32,067 nt of DNA, taken from Lachnospiraceae bacterium. GTDB taxonomy: Bacteria; Bacillota; Clostridia; Lachnospirales; Lachnospiraceae. The position numbers and the translations under genes are program-made. Every line of letters starts with the position of its first letter. Within the stretch, counting starts at the first letter, position 1. Positions 16,045 to 27,966 of the stretch are shown here, piece by piece. Under the pieces are notes generated by a model. That model searched no databases, was not told the DNA's origin, and was given only the letters and a program-made list of their open reading frames with translations. Where the stretch lies: contig JAUNAG010000013.1 in NCBI GenBank assembly GCA_030527685.1, forward strand, positions 1 through 32,067. The letters run 5' to 3'.

Positions 16045-16971
16045 TTATTCAACCTCCATTTCAAGAAGTGTAAGAATCAGAGCCATACGTGCGTATACAC
16101 CGTACTGAACCTGACGGAAGTAGCATGCACGCGGATCATCATCCACATCAACAGAGATCTCATTTACACGCGGAAGCGGATGAAGAACGATCATGTCTTC
16201 CGGAGCAACGCTCATCTTTTCCTTGTCCAGGATATAGAAGTCCTTCATTCTGACATAGTCTGCCTCGTTGAAGAAACGCTCTTTCTGAACACGTGTCATG
16301 TAGAGTACGTCAAGGCCTGCCATTGTGGTCTCATCCAGCTTGACGACCTCTTCAAACGGAATATTCTTTGCGCGCATGCCTTCGCGAACGTAGCTCGGAA
16401 CACGCAGCTCTTCCGGTGAAATCAGGACGAAGGAAACGCCCGGATATCTGGAAAGGGAAGAAATCAGAGAGTGAACAGTTCTGCCGAACTTCAGGTCGCC
16501 GCAGAGACCGATCTTCAGATTGTCCAGTCTGCCCTTGATGGAGCGAATGGTCATCATATCTGTCAGGGTCTGTGTCGGATGCTGGTGACCGCCGTCACCG
16601 CCGTTGATGACCGGAATACCGGACTTCAGAGATGCTACGAGCGGAGCACCTTCCTTCGGATGACGCATAGCACAGATGTCTGCATAGCAGGTAATCAGTC
16701 GAATTGTATCGGAAACGGACTCTCCCTTTGTTGCAGAGGAAGAATCTGCGCTGTGGAAGCCTAAAACTTTACCACCTAAGTTCATCATAGCAGCTTCGAA
16801 ACTGAGACGAGTTCTCGTGCTGGGTTCATAGAACAAGGTGGCAAGTATCTTTCCATCACATACGTGACTATATTTCTCGGGGTTTTTCTCGATATCAGCT
16901 GCGAGATCAAGCAGCTTCTCTGTCTCTTCGACTGAGAAATCAAGCGGGCTCATCAGATGTCTAAGTGCCAT
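16045..16971 (-). CDS. pyrB: Aspartate carbamoyltransferase catalytic chain
   Basis: Catalytic subunit of 308 residues, joining carbamoyl phosphate and aspartate, the first committed step of pyrimidine synthesis. Active-site signatures are [33 protein letters not shown] and [17 protein letters not shown] precedes the ATG. It is followed at once by pyrI. Upstream is a promoter and a roughly 75-base leader with two overlapping hairpins, which suggests control at the RNA level. Confidence 0.97.
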   Translation of the reverse strand: MALRHLMSPLDFSVEETEKLLDLAADIEKNPEKYSHVCDGKILATLFYEPSTRTRLSFEAAMMNLGGKVLGFHSADSSSATKGESVSDTIRLITCYADICAMRHPKEGAPLVASLKSGIPVINGGDGGHQHPTQTLTDMMTIRSIKGRLDNLKIGLCGDLKFGRTVHSLISSLSRYPGVSFVLISPEELRVPSYVREGMRAKNIPFEEVVKLDETTMAGLDVLYMTRVQKERFFNEADYVRMKDFYILDKEKMSVAPEDMIVLHPLPRVNEISVDVDDDPRACYFRQVQYGVYARMALILTLLEMEVE

Positions 16972-16992
16972 GTTTCCTCCTTTATTATCCGC

Positions 16993-17038
16993 ACTCGAAA
17001 GCAGCGCCCATGCGCTGCTTTCGAGTACGCAGTACTCG
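16993..17038 (-). promoter_or_regulatory. pyrB leader with two mutually exclusive hairpins
   Basis: A perfect 15-base stem with a 4-base loop (16993-17007 with 17012-17026) lies about 20 bases before the pyrB start. A 7-base hairpin (17022-17028 with 17032-17038) shares its bases 17022-17026 with the big stem, so both cannot form at once. Neither is followed by a T-tract, so it is not a plain intrinsic attenuator. A processing, stability or protein-binding role is possible. Confidence 0.55.
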
Positions 17039-17054
17039 TTTGACTGCCTTGCCT

Positions 17055-17083
17055 ATAGTAGTACATTCAGGCCCTGAAATCAA
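17055..17083 (-). promoter_or_regulatory. Promoter of pyrB
   Basis: On the minus strand TTGATT (17078-17083), a 17-base spacer and TACTAT (17055-17060). The start site would be near 17048, placing both leader hairpins in the transcript. Confidence 0.6.
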
Positions 17084-17109
17084 GCGTTCAGGCTCGTTTT
17101 CAGGAGTAT

Positions 17110-17147
17110 GCTCAATCTCCGTTCTATTGCGGACGGATTTTTTGAGC
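17110..17147. repeat. Hairpin downstream of the kinase gene
   Basis: GCTCAA/TTGAGC arms with an inner TCCGT/ACGGA pairing lie about 30 bases beyond the kinase stop. A shorter TTCCGG/CCGGAA hairpin spans the stop itself. On the minus strand neither has a T-tract, so termination here is uncertain. Confidence 0.4.
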
Positions 17148-17176
17148 GTATAGCAGACAGGCCTTATTTCCGGTTT

Positions 17177-18832
17177 TTACAGCCGGAAGCAGCCTCCTCC
17201 GATAAACTCCCTCACAATGGAATTCGTCGGAATTCCGTCTGTCGGAATCGCGATAAAATAATCCAGGAATTTCAGGAGTCTCTTAGCCTCATACCATGCC
17301 GGATCATCGCGTTCGACCTGGAACAGCAGCGGCTGCGCATATGTTTTCAGTGCTGCGATTTCATAAGGCAGAGCCGAATTAAAGAACACATCTGCGGACT
17401 CCTGATACGGGAAAATATTTTTCTCTTCTCCTGCTCTTACAGAGTCCCAGATTGCAAGCGTCTGAGATGCCGAATAGCCTCTAGTTCTCGCATCACGCAC
17501 AATGCGGCGCAGCAGTCTTCCGTCTGTTGTCGGAATTCTGTTGTGCTCATCGATATTCAGCTGTGTCAGTGCACTGATATAGATCCTGAATTTGCTCTCA
17601 TCCGGAAGGGAATAGCTCAGTCCCGCATTCAGACCGTGGATGCCCTCAATCACGAGAAGCTCTCCGTCGCCCGCCGAAAGTGTCTCTCCGTCATAGACAC
17701 GCTTGCCTGTCAGGAAATCATATTTCGGAAGACGAATCGTCTTACCTGCGAGCACGTCCGTCATATCGCGGTTGAACTGCTCCACATCAACTGCTTCAAG
17801 TGCTTCAAAATCCAGCTTTCCGTCCGGTCCCGGAATCAGCTGATCACGATTGACGAAATAGTTATCCGTTCCGATATAGTGCGTAACCAGACCCTGTGCC
17901 TGCAGCTGCACACACAGTCTCTGGGAAAATGTTGTCTTGCCGGAAGATGACGGGCCTGCAATCATGACGAACTTCACATTCTTTCGTGAAGCAATCGTCG
18001 CAGCCATCTGCGCAATCGCGCCTTCCTGCAGAGCTTCTGCCACAAGAACAGTCTGACGCACATCGCCTGCGATCATCCGCGCATTGAAGTCACCGACCGT
18101 TCCGATATTCTGTTTCTCAGCCCAGGACTCACCCTGCAGCTGCGCCCGGAACAGCTTCTCAGACGGATCGAAAGCGGGGATGACACCCGGTTTCTTCTTT
18201 GCCGGCATCAGCAGTGCGATACCGTCCTGATATTTCTCCAGACGGAAGCAGGTAAGTGCAGAGGTATCATACAGCATATAGCCGTAGTAATAATCCTCAT
18301 AGTCACCCAGTCTGTAGATATTGACTCTTGAAGCAATGCGGGTCCGGAAGAGCGCTACCTTATCCGGCATGCCCTTCTCTGTAAAGATCCGTCTTGCCTC
18401 ATCTGTCGAAACGGAGCGTTTTTCAAAACGAATGCCTGCCTTCTGCATGCGCTGCATCTCCTCTGTAATCGATGCAAGCAGTTCATCCGTCACCTCTGTC
18501 TCTTTTTTATTAAATGTAAAATAATAGCCGCAGCCGATCGAGAAGTGAAGGACTGAGCGTCCCATCTCCTGTCCGAGCACCTTCTCGCAGGCAGCAAGAT
18601 AAAGCATAGAGCAGCTTCGCCGATACGCATCATAGCCGATGCCGTCAGCGACCGTCTCGAAGGTTACTTTCGCTCCCTCCTTGATTTCATGGTAAAGCTC
18701 GCGCAGTCTTCCGTCTGCTACAGCAAGAGCAATCGGCACATCATACTCCGCAGCAGCATCTGCTGCCGCATCTGCATAGGACGCATGCTCCGGATACACT
18801 GCTTCTTTTTCATTCAGCATAAATCGGATCAT
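17177..18832 (-). CDS. Uridine kinase/phosphoribulokinase-family nucleoside kinase with tRNA-synthetase-like N-terminus
   Basis: Protein of 551 residues. The C-terminal half is a P-loop kinase of the uridine kinase/phosphoribulokinase family: Walker A GPSSSGKTTF near residue 290, GTDNYFVNRDQ, LPKYDFLTGKR, and VIEGIHGLN. It would phosphorylate uridine or cytidine, or a related substrate. The N-terminal half has a domain resembling the editing/second-additional domain of threonyl-tRNA synthetase (SMLYLAACEKVLG, then HFSIGCGYYF). This long fused form is known in Firmicutes and is about twice the size of classical Udk. It lies upstream of pyrBI in the same direction; both concern pyrimidines, but pyrB has its own promoter. 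Confidence 0.85.
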   Translation of the reverse strand: MIRFMLNEKEAVYPEHASYADAAADAAAEYDVPIALAVADGRLRELYHEIKEGAKVTFETVADGIGYDAYRRSCSMLYLAACEKVLGQEMGRSVLHFSIGCGYYFTFNKKETEVTDELLASITEEMQRMQKAGIRFEKRSVSTDEARRIFTEKGMPDKVALFRTRIASRVNIYRLGDYEDYYYGYMLYDTSALTCFRLEKYQDGIALLMPAKKKPGVIPAFDPSEKLFRAQLQGESWAEKQNIGTVGDFNARMIAGDVRQTVLVAEALQEGAIAQMAATIASRKNVKFVMIAGPSSSGKTTFSQRLCVQLQAQGLVTHYIGTDNYFVNRDQLIPGPDGKLDFEALEAVDVEQFNRDMTDVLAGKTIRLPKYDFLTGKRVYDGETLSAGDGELLVIEGIHGLNAGLSYSLPDESKFRIYISALTQLNIDEHNRIPTTDGRLLRRIVRDARTRGYSASQTLAIWDSVRAGEEKNIFPYQESADVFFNSALPYEIAALKTYAQPLLFQVERDDPAWYEAKRLLKFLDYFIAIPTDGIPTNSIVREFIGGGCFRL

Positions 18833-18868
18833 AAGCTTACCTCTCTTTCAGGCCTTATTCTCGACATT

Positions 18869-18897
18869 TAATTATCAGATATTCAGTTTCGTTTCAA
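18869..18897 (-). promoter_or_regulatory. Candidate promoter of the nucleoside kinase
   Basis: On the minus strand TTGAAA (18892-18897) and, 17 bases on, TAATTA (18869-18874); a better -10, GATAAT, lies at 18871-18876 but with only 15 bases spacing. Confidence 0.4.
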
Positions 18898-18922
18898 TAA
18901 AAGAGGGGCTTTTCTTACCCCT
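18896..18922 (-). terminator. Terminator overlapping the trmK stop codon
   Basis: AGGGG and CCCCT (18918-18922 with 18904-18908) pair around the TAA, followed on the minus strand by CTTTTATT. The stem is short. Confidence 0.5.
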
Positions 18923-19625
18923 GCAGCAGGTCCAGTGCTGTTTTCAGCAGAGTCTCCTCTGCTTCCAGCTCACCGTCCCTGATTCTGTTTCTCTCAGTTT
19001 CCTTCGAGATGGAGCCGCGAATCTTCTGCAGTTCCGCCAGACGACGTTCCAGCTGTTCCTTCAGTCCCGCATCCTTCTTTCGCAGAAGCACCGGTCCGAA
19101 ATGCAGCTCTGCCTCTGTAAGCGTGCTGATCTTTCCGGTATTCATCGCCTTAATCATGACATAGGGCTTGCCATCCTCCCGCAGGAAGCACTCCTCCGTG
19201 ATTCCGTAGCCGTTTGCCGCAAGCCAGGCACGTACCGCATCCTGATCTCTCTGCGGAGAAAGAACCAGCTCGGCAAAGCGGAAGCCCTTTTCAGATGCCT
19301 CCTCCAGAATCTGACGGATCAGGATGCCTCCCATTCCGCACAGAAGCACAGTCACCGGCCATTCTCCTGTATAATCGGCATACACATCCGGAATGCCGTT
19401 TGCAAGCACGGTCGTAATCCGGTCAGTCAGCCCTGCTTCCGCAATGGTCTCAGCTGCCTTCTTCAGCGGTCCCCGATTGACATCGGAGGCCACTGCACAG
19501 GGAGCTGTTCCGCGGCTGACAAGCTCGGCAGCTGCATATGCGTGATCACAGCCGACATCCAGAACTGCATGTCCCGGCGTCACAAGTCCAATCGCGCACT
19601 CCAGCCGTTTTGATAATACTCTCAT
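18915..19625 (-). CDS. trmK: tRNA (adenine(22)-N1)-methyltransferase
   Basis: SAM-dependent methyltransferase of 236 residues that modifies A22 in some tRNAs. The start MRVLSKRLECAIGLV is typical of TrmK, the SAM-binding loop is AVLDVGCDHAYAAAEL, and CGMGGILIRQIL and LSPQRDQDAVRAWLAANGY are recognisable family motifs. The C-terminal 60 residues are a charged coiled-coil-like tail. AAGGA precedes the ATG. It starts 19 bases after the rpoD stop, the usual place for this gene in Firmicutes. Confidence 0.92.
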   Translation of the reverse strand: MRVLSKRLECAIGLVTPGHAVLDVGCDHAYAAAELVSRGTAPCAVASDVNRGPLKKAAETIAEAGLTDRITTVLANGIPDVYADYTGEWPVTVLLCGMGGILIRQILEEASEKGFRFAELVLSPQRDQDAVRAWLAANGYGITEECFLREDGKPYVMIKAMNTGKISTLTEAELHFGPVLLRKKDAGLKEQLERRLAELQKIRGSISKETERNRIRDGELEAEETLLKTALDLLQG

Positions 19626-19644
19626 GTTGTCCAGTTCCTTTGTA

Positions 19645-20781
19645 TCAGTCCAGATAATCGCGCAGGATACGGCTCTTGGACGGCTGTCTCAGCTTTCTCA
19701 GTGCCTTTGCCTCGATCTGTCTGATACGCTCTCTGGTAACGTGGAATTCACGGCCGACCTCTTCAAGAGTTCTTGCACGTCCGTCATCCAGACCGAAACG
19801 AAGTCTGATAACCTGACGTTCTCTCTCTGTCAGAGTCTCCAGAACCTCATCCAGCTGCTCGCGGAGAAGCGTATAAGCCGCTGCCTCTGCCGGCACCTGT
19901 ACATTTTCATCCTGAATGAAGTCTCCGAGGTGGCTGTCCTCCTCCTCACCGATCGGTGTTTCAAGGGATACCGGCTCCTGGGAAACCTTCTGAATCTCGC
20001 GAACCTTTTCAACCGGGATATTCATCTCGGCTGCAATTTCTTCCGGGGTAGGTTCACGGCCGAGCTCCTGCAGCAGCTGACGCTGGATGCGGATCAGTCT
20101 GTTGATTGTCTCAACCATATGAACCGGAATACGGATCGTTCTTGCCTGATCGGCGATCGCACGTGTGATAGCCTGACGGATCCACCATGTCGCATAAGTG
20201 GAGAACTTGAAGCCCTTATGATAATCGTACTTCTCGACAGCCTTAATCAGACCGAGATTTCCTTCCTGAATCAGGTCCAGGAACAGCATGCCGCGGCCGA
20301 CATATCTCTTTGCGATCGAAACAACCAGTCGAAGGTTGGCCTCTGCAAGGCGCTGTCTTGCAATCTTTCCTGCCTCTCCGCCCTGTTCCATCTGCATGGA
20401 GAGCTGTACCTCTTCCTCTGCAGTCAGAAGCGGAACCTTGCCGATCTCTTTCAGATACATTCTGACCGGATCTTCCAGTGAGACACCCTCCGGAACAGAA
20501 AGATCGATATTCATCAGGTCAATCTCTGATTCACCTTCAGGAGCCTCGGAATCATCGTTCATCATCAGAACGTCATCATCATTCTGATTATCGCCGGTTT
20601 TCAGCACATCGATGCCGTTGTTCTCCAGAAAGTCCATGACCTTCTCGATATCGCCCTCTCCGAGCTCTACCTCTTTAAAATGCTCAGCGATCTCATCGTA
20701 CGTAAGAGTACTCTTGTTCTTCTTTGCATTCTTCAGAAGGATCGAAAGCTTTTCCGAAAAAATTGCTGCATTTTTGTCCAT
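19645..20781 (-). CDS. rpoD: RNA polymerase primary sigma factor
   Basis: Housekeeping sigma-70 factor (RpoD/SigA), 378 residues, directing polymerase to -35/-10 promoters such as those described here. Region 1.1 is short, followed by an acidic linker; region 1.2 reads [16 protein letters not shown]; region 2 has [20 protein letters not shown] and [16 protein letters not shown]; region 3 and region 4 end with [29 protein letters not shown] chose ATG at 20781 with an AGAGAG-rich, weak ribosome binding site; the frame remains open upstream to 20946 but that part has no family similarity. It lies between dnaG and trmK. Confidence 0.97.
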   Translation of the reverse strand: MDKNAAIFSEKLSILLKNAKKNKSTLTYDEIAEHFKEVELGEGDIEKVMDFLENNGIDVLKTGDNQNDDDVLMMNDDSEAPEGESEIDLMNIDLSVPEGVSLEDPVRMYLKEIGKVPLLTAEEEVQLSMQMEQGGEAGKIARQRLAEANLRLVVSIAKRYVGRGMLFLDLIQEGNLGLIKAVEKYDYHKGFKFSTYATWWIRQAITRAIADQARTIRIPVHMVETINRLIRIQRQLLQELGREPTPEEIAAEMNIPVEKVREIQKVSQEPVSLETPIGEEEDSHLGDFIQDENVQVPAEAAAYTLLREQLDEVLETLTERERQVIRLRFGLDDGRARTLEEVGREFHVTRERIRQIEAKALRKLRQPSKSRILRDYLD

Positions 20782-20808
20782 ATCTTTCTCTCTTTCTTTA
20801 TAACTCCC

Positions 20809-20942
20809 GCCCGCAAAACGGGCATTTGTATATATATTAAGCTGCATATGATGCAGCTGAACATATCTGTTGTCGTGCCGGCATGTAATAATCAGCCGGA
20901 CAGTCCTGCATCGTGTCGCCATGCAGTCATCAGCCGGACAGT
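20809..20942 (-). repeat. dnaG-rpoD junction: two hairpins and a 14-base direct repeat
   Basis: ATCAGCCGGACAGT occurs at 20891-20904 and again at 20929-20942, the second copy spanning the dnaG stop. Hairpins AGCTGCAT-ATG-ATGCAGCT (20840-20858) and GCCCG-CAAAA-CGGGC (20809-20823) lie between dnaG and rpoD without T-tracts. This could be an RNA processing site or internal promoter region; no convincing -35/-10 was found. Confidence 0.5.
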
Positions 20943-22726
20943 TCACCGTCCTGCCAGGACAGGTGCAGTAAGCGGCCTCTGCCGAATTCCTCGATCTGCT
21001 TTTTCCGCTCCATATAGCGGGTCAGATCCGAAAGATCAGCCGAGTCACCGGCAAGGGAGGCCTCGTTTCCGGTCTTCAGCATGCGCTCAACCGTATCGGT
21101 AAAGGCACGGTCCAGTTCCTCTGCGGAATGCACTGCAATCCGCTCGTGGAAGATCTGTGCAGCTCTCGTCTGCTCCTCTCCGTCCGGGAACATGGCAATC
21201 AGTCCCGCCTCGCTGACTCTGTCTTCCGCAAGCTCCTCATAAAGAGCCTCTGCGATCTTTCTGCACTGCTCGTCCGTGAAGTCCTTCGGACCGATCAGAT
21301 TTCTCGTCTGCAGATAAGCCTCCGGATAATTGGCAAGGTAGGTCAGCATCAGCTTCTGCGTCCGGAGAGACCGGTCTTCCTTTTTCGGAGCCGCGCTCTT
21401 TCCGGATTTCGGCGGCGTATAATGCTCTGCCGGTGTCCCGCGTGCTGCCGTCTTTCTGATCAGCGCACGCATGCCGTCACGCGGAATTCCGAATCTGGCA
21501 CAGGTTGCCTCCAGATAGTTTTCGCGCTCCAGCTCATCCGGGAAACGCATCAGCCTTGCAGCCGCCTCTCTCTGGAATGCGGTCCACTCAGCCGGATCAT
21601 CCCTCTTTACGCCTCTGGCCAGCTGTGTCAGTTCAAAGAGGAAGGCGTCGTCTGCTGCCGCCAGTCTCTTTTCAAACTCCTCAGCACCCTCATTGCGGAT
21701 GAACTCATCCGGGTCCTTATAAGGAGTCAGGCTGACAATCTTGGCCCGCAGTCCCGCATCCCGCAGAAGCGGAAGTGCGCGGAGTGCCGCATTGATACCG
21801 GCTTCATCGCTGTCATAGATCAGACGAACCTCATTGGTAAATCGCCTCATCAGCGCACACTGCTCTTCCGTCAGCGCTGTTCCGAGTGACGCACAGGCAT
21901 TGGTATAGCCTGCCTGATGCATCGTGATGACATCCATATAGCCCTCACAGAGAATCAGATAGCCCCGTCTGGATGCCCGCGCATAGTTCAGTGCGTAGAG
22001 ATGTTTTCTTTTATTGAATAAAAATGATTCCGGCGAATTCAGGTATTTCGGCTTGCCGTCTCCCATAACGCGGCCGCCGAAGCCGATCACGCGGCCCCTC
22101 TCATCCTGAATCGGATACATGACACGGTTCCAGAACCGGTCACTCACACCTTTCTGCTCATCAAAATGAAACAGCCCGGACTCCTGCAGGCGCACATCCG
22201 CATATCCCTGTTCCTTCAGATAGCGGTAGAGCGAATTGCCGTAGCGGTCCGAATAGCCCAGACCGAAGCGTCTGATTGTTTCATCGCTCAAGCCTCTGCC
22301 CTTCAGGTAGGCCAGTCCCTGTGCACCGCCCTCCTGCTGCAGGCGATAATAGTAAAATGCAGCCGCCTTCTTATAGATTTCCAGCAGTGTCTGCCGCTTC
22401 TCCGAAGCCTGCCGCTGTTCGCGGGAAAGTTCCTGTTCCGGCAGTGTCACGCCGGCTCTGTCGGCCAGATATTTCAGTGACTCGACAAATGTGAACTGGT
22501 TGTACTGCATCAGAAAGGTGACAACATTGCCTCCTGCATGGCAGCCGAAACAGTAATACATCTGCTTACGGCCGTCCACGTGAAAGGAAGGTGTCTTTTC
22601 ATTGTGAAACGGGCAGAGTCCCTTATAGTTGTCTCCCGTTCTCGAGAGCGAGACATGCTCCCCGATGATATCCACTATGTTGTTTCTTGCGAGCAGATCC
22701 TGAATCAGATCTTCTGAATATCGCAT
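20930..22726 (-). CDS. dnaG: DNA primase
   Basis: Makes RNA primers at replication forks, 598 residues. The N-terminal zinc domain has [13 protein letters not shown] and [13 protein letters not shown] (residues near 39-65), followed by the RNA-polymerase domain with [19 protein letters not shown] and the Toprim motif [17 protein letters not shown] near residue 260 plus YDSDEAG. The C-terminal third is the helicase-binding region and is poorly conserved. The ATG lies 3 bases after a possible small upstream frame and 94 bases beyond the dgt stop. Order dgt-dnaG-rpoD is typical of Firmicutes. Confidence 0.97.
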   Translation of the reverse strand: MRYSEDLIQDLLARNNIVDIIGEHVSLSRTGDNYKGLCPFHNEKTPSFHVDGRKQMYYCFGCHAGGNVVTFLMQYNQFTFVESLKYLADRAGVTLPEQELSREQRQASEKRQTLLEIYKKAAAFYYYRLQQEGGAQGLAYLKGRGLSDETIRRFGLGYSDRYGNSLYRYLKEQGYADVRLQESGLFHFDEQKGVSDRFWNRVMYPIQDERGRVIGFGGRVMGDGKPKYLNSPESFLFNKRKHLYALNYARASRRGYLILCEGYMDVITMHQAGYTNACASLGTALTEEQCALMRRFTNEVRLIYDSDEAGINAALRALPLLRDAGLRAKIVSLTPYKDPDEFIRNEGAEEFEKRLAAADDAFLFELTQLARGVKRDDPAEWTAFQREAAARLMRFPDELERENYLEATCARFGIPRDGMRALIRKTAARGTPAEHYTPPKSGKSAAPKKEDRSLRTQKLMLTYLANYPEAYLQTRNLIGPKDFTDEQCRKIAEALYEELAEDRVSEAGLIAMFPDGEEQTRAAQIFHERIAVHSAEELDRAFTDTVERMLKTGNEASLAGDSADLSDLTRYMERKKQIEEFGRGRLLHLSWQDGELSG

Positions 22727-22729
22727 AGA

Positions 22730-22837
22730 TTAACCCTGATTCCTCTTCATATATTCCTGTAAATGTTCCGCAGAACAGCCGTCACGCAGCAGCAAATGCC
22801 GCGCCGGTATGCCTGCCCGGATTAATAGACCGACCAT
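22730..22837 (-). CDS. Possible 35-residue small protein bridging dgt and dnaG
   Basis: An ATG at 22835-22837 overlaps the last 16 bases of dgt in another frame and runs to a TAA three bases before the dnaG ATG. It begins MVGLLIRAGIPARH and ends EYMKRNQG. No Shine-Dalgarno site is clear, so it would rely on coupling to dgt. I do not recognise it. The exact fit between its neighbours and its ordinary-looking codons support it; the short length and lack of a ribosome binding site argue against it. Confidence 0.3.
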   Translation of the reverse strand: MVGLLIRAGIPARHLLLRDGCSAEHLQEYMKRNQG

Positions 22838-23835
22838 GATTTCGGAATAAAGATTTCCGCATATTTCACCATGGAATACTGGTCCGTCATACCCGAAATA
22901 TAGTCACAGACGATTCGCTCCTTCGGAGCACTTTCCTCCCGAACCATCCGCACATACTCCTCGCCCATCTTTTCCGGATGCGCAATGTAATATTCATACA
23001 TCTGCTTGATCATCGAGATTGCCTTTGACTCCTCGCTCTTTGCAGCAGGATTGGAATACAGATGATCAAACATGAACTTGCGGAGCTCCTTCATGCCTTC
23101 CGCAATTTCTTCCGACATCATGACCTCCGCTTTTCCGCGTGAGGTACTGACAATATCGTGAATAAAAGTATTCAGACGCTCTCTTGTCGAATTACCGAGA
23201 AGCGTTCGCAGATGCTCCGGTATGTCTGTCTCCCGCAGAATTCTGGCGCGCTCCGCATCATCCATATCATGATGAATATAGGAGATTTTATCGCACAGAC
23301 GAACCACCTGTCCCTCCAGTGTTGCCGGGTGGCGTGCCGTGCCGTGATTGAGAATTCCGTCCGTGACCTCATAGGTCAGGTTCAGTCCTCTGCCGTCCTT
23401 TTCCAGAATCTGGGCCGCACGGACACTCTGCTCATAATGGCGGAAGCCCAGCGGACAGATCTCATTCAGTGCACGCTCTCCCGCATGACCGAACGGCGTA
23501 TGCCCCAGGTCATGACCGAGAGCAATCGCTTCTACCAGATCCTCGTTCAGGCGCAGACATCTTGCGATCGTGCCTGCGGTCTGACTGACCTCCAGCGTAT
23601 GCATCAGTCTCGTCCGGTAGTGATCTCCCTGCGGTGCCAGAAAGACCTGTGTCTTATCCTTCAGGCGCCGGAAAGATTTGCTGTGAACAATGCGGTCTCT
23701 GTCTCTCATATAACAGGTACGGATATCGCAGGGCTCTTCTGCCCTCTCACGCCCCTTTGATTTCACAGAGAGCTGTGCATAAGGACTCAACGTCCTGATT
23801 TCATTCTGTTCAAGCTCCTCACGTATCTGCTGCAT
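22822..23835 (-). CDS. dgt: dGTP triphosphohydrolase-like HD-domain protein
   Basis: HD-superfamily nucleotidase of 337 residues, likely a dNTP triphosphohydrolase of the dGTPase type. Metal-binding motifs are seen as HSKSFRRLKDKTQVF, HYRTRLMHTLEVSQ, the HD pair GHDLGHTPFGHAGE, and LCDKISYIHHDMDDA. ACGAGG lies 8 bases before the ATG. It is first of the dgt-dnaG-rpoD-trmK series. Nucleotide specificity cannot be read from sequence. Confidence 0.9.
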   Translation of the reverse strand: MQQIREELEQNEIRTLSPYAQLSVKSKGRERAEEPCDIRTCYMRDRDRIVHSKSFRRLKDKTQVFLAPQGDHYRTRLMHTLEVSQTAGTIARCLRLNEDLVEAIALGHDLGHTPFGHAGERALNEICPLGFRHYEQSVRAAQILEKDGRGLNLTYEVTDGILNHGTARHPATLEGQVVRLCDKISYIHHDMDDAERARILRETDIPEHLRTLLGNSTRERLNTFIHDIVSTSRGKAEVMMSEEIAEGMKELRKFMFDHLYSNPAAKSEESKAISMIKQMYEYYIAHPEKMGEEYVRMVREESAPKERIVCDYISGMTDQYSMVKYAEIFIPKSWSVY

Positions 23836-24148
23836 GACAATACCTCGTCTGTATTTGTCGATTCCATCTCTGATTTTATTATTCCGTATCGAATTTCATT
23901 TTCCTTTTTTATTAAATGTTTTTTTTACAAAACATCCATATCCACACACTTCTGTAAATATCATGCCGCAACCGGCTCGGTTCTCTGGACCAATCCCGAG
24001 TTCGGCGGTTCCGTCCCGAAGGGAAGCGTCTGCACCCTGCTGACAGTCTTTCAGAATGGTTTCTACATAGATAAACCTGAAAACAGCAGGCACGGCCCTT
24101 AACGGCCGTGCCTGCTGCATCTTTATTATTCTTTTAACTTTTCAGGAA
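23836..24148. other. Intergenic region between gdhA and dgt, partly structured
   Basis: A 313-base gap. It holds the gdhA terminator at 24080-24117, and an AT-rich zone at 23870-23940 where a dgt promoter is expected but not clear. Between 23963 and 24033 is a GC-rich block whose minus strand can form nested helices (AACCG with CGGTT, CTCGG with CCGAG, and TCCC-TTC-GGGA). On plus, one frame through 23941-24108 looks coding-like (LWTNPEFGGS) but has no start codon. I cannot decide between a structured RNA and a gene remnant. Confidence 0.4.
24080..24117 (-). terminator. Intrinsic terminator of gdhA
   Basis: A perfect 14-base stem (24084-24097 with 24104-24117), 6-base loop, then TTTTCAGG on the minus strand; about 30 bases after the stop. 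Confidence 0.85.
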
Positions 24149-25498
<1,350 letters not shown>

Positions 25499-25535
25499 TC
25501 AAGATAAATCTCAATACGTTCTCCAAACGACTGTC

Positions 25536-25564
25536 ATTTTATCATCAGTTTTTTAATGAAACAA
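25536..25564 (-). promoter_or_regulatory. Promoter of gdhA
   Basis: On the minus strand TTGTTT (25559-25564), a 17-base spacer and TAAAAT (25536-25541) with a TG extension. Confidence 0.55.
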
Positions 25565-25738
25565 CGTCTCAGAGCAAACAAAACGCCCGAAATTGTTCTT
25601 TTTTCAGTACATCACCGTGATAAAGCGGAAAAATCCCGCAAAAACGCGGTTTTCGCACTTCCGGTTTCCGATGCAGTGAACGTATGCGCCCCGCACCTTT
25701 GTTTCGATGCAAAAACATTTCCAGTAAAATTGTATGGA

Positions 25739-25782
25739 TAAAAATGCACCCGAATTCCACCATATACCGGAATCCGGATGCA
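25739..25782 (-). terminator. Intrinsic terminator of the esterase operon
   Basis: A 14-base stem with two G-U pairs on the minus strand (25745-25758 with 25769-25782), then TTTTTAT. Confidence 0.85.
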
Positions 25783-25805
25783 CTCAGTTGCTGCCTGCCG
25801 CTCAG

Positions 25806-25859
25806 CCGGCATGCTTTTTCTTATGATGTCCGTCTTTGATGTCTTCAAAAGCATGCCGG
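25806..25859. repeat. 13-base inverted repeat in the esterase 3' region
   Basis: CCGGCATGCTTTT (25806-25818) and AAAAGCATGCCGG (25847-25859) flank a 28-base loop that holds two GACATCA copies on the minus strand. It has no T-tract. It lies between the esterase stop and the true terminator. Confidence 0.5.
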
Positions 25860-25872
25860 ACAAAAGCTTTCG

Positions 25873-27851
<1,979 letters not shown>

Positions 27852-27908
27852 CGCTTTTCCCTCTCTTATTGGTTTTTCGACCGGCTTTTCGCGCTGCTGT
27901 CAGCCGGA

Positions 27909-27937
27909 ATGACATCCTTTCTTTCTCATGCTATACT
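27909..27937 (+). promoter_or_regulatory. Promoter of the AraC-type regulator
   Basis: ATGACA (27909-27914), a 17-base spacer and TATACT (27932-27937) with a TGC extension. A CCGGCT/AGCCGG inverted repeat lies just upstream in the divergent region shared with the esterases, for which I found no clear promoter. Confidence 0.65.
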
Positions 27938-27966
27938 GTTTATAACATAAAAAGCAGGAGGAGATC

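Noticed and set aside
20782-20946. N-terminal extension of rpoD to 20946
   Set aside because: The added 55 residues cross the hairpins and repeats of the intercistronic region and match no sigma-factor region.
23990-24030. T-box-like string GGGACGGAACCGC on the minus strand before dgt
   Set aside because: It differs from the T-box core in key bases, there is no specifier stem or anti-terminator, and dgt is not a tRNA-ligase or amino-acid gene.
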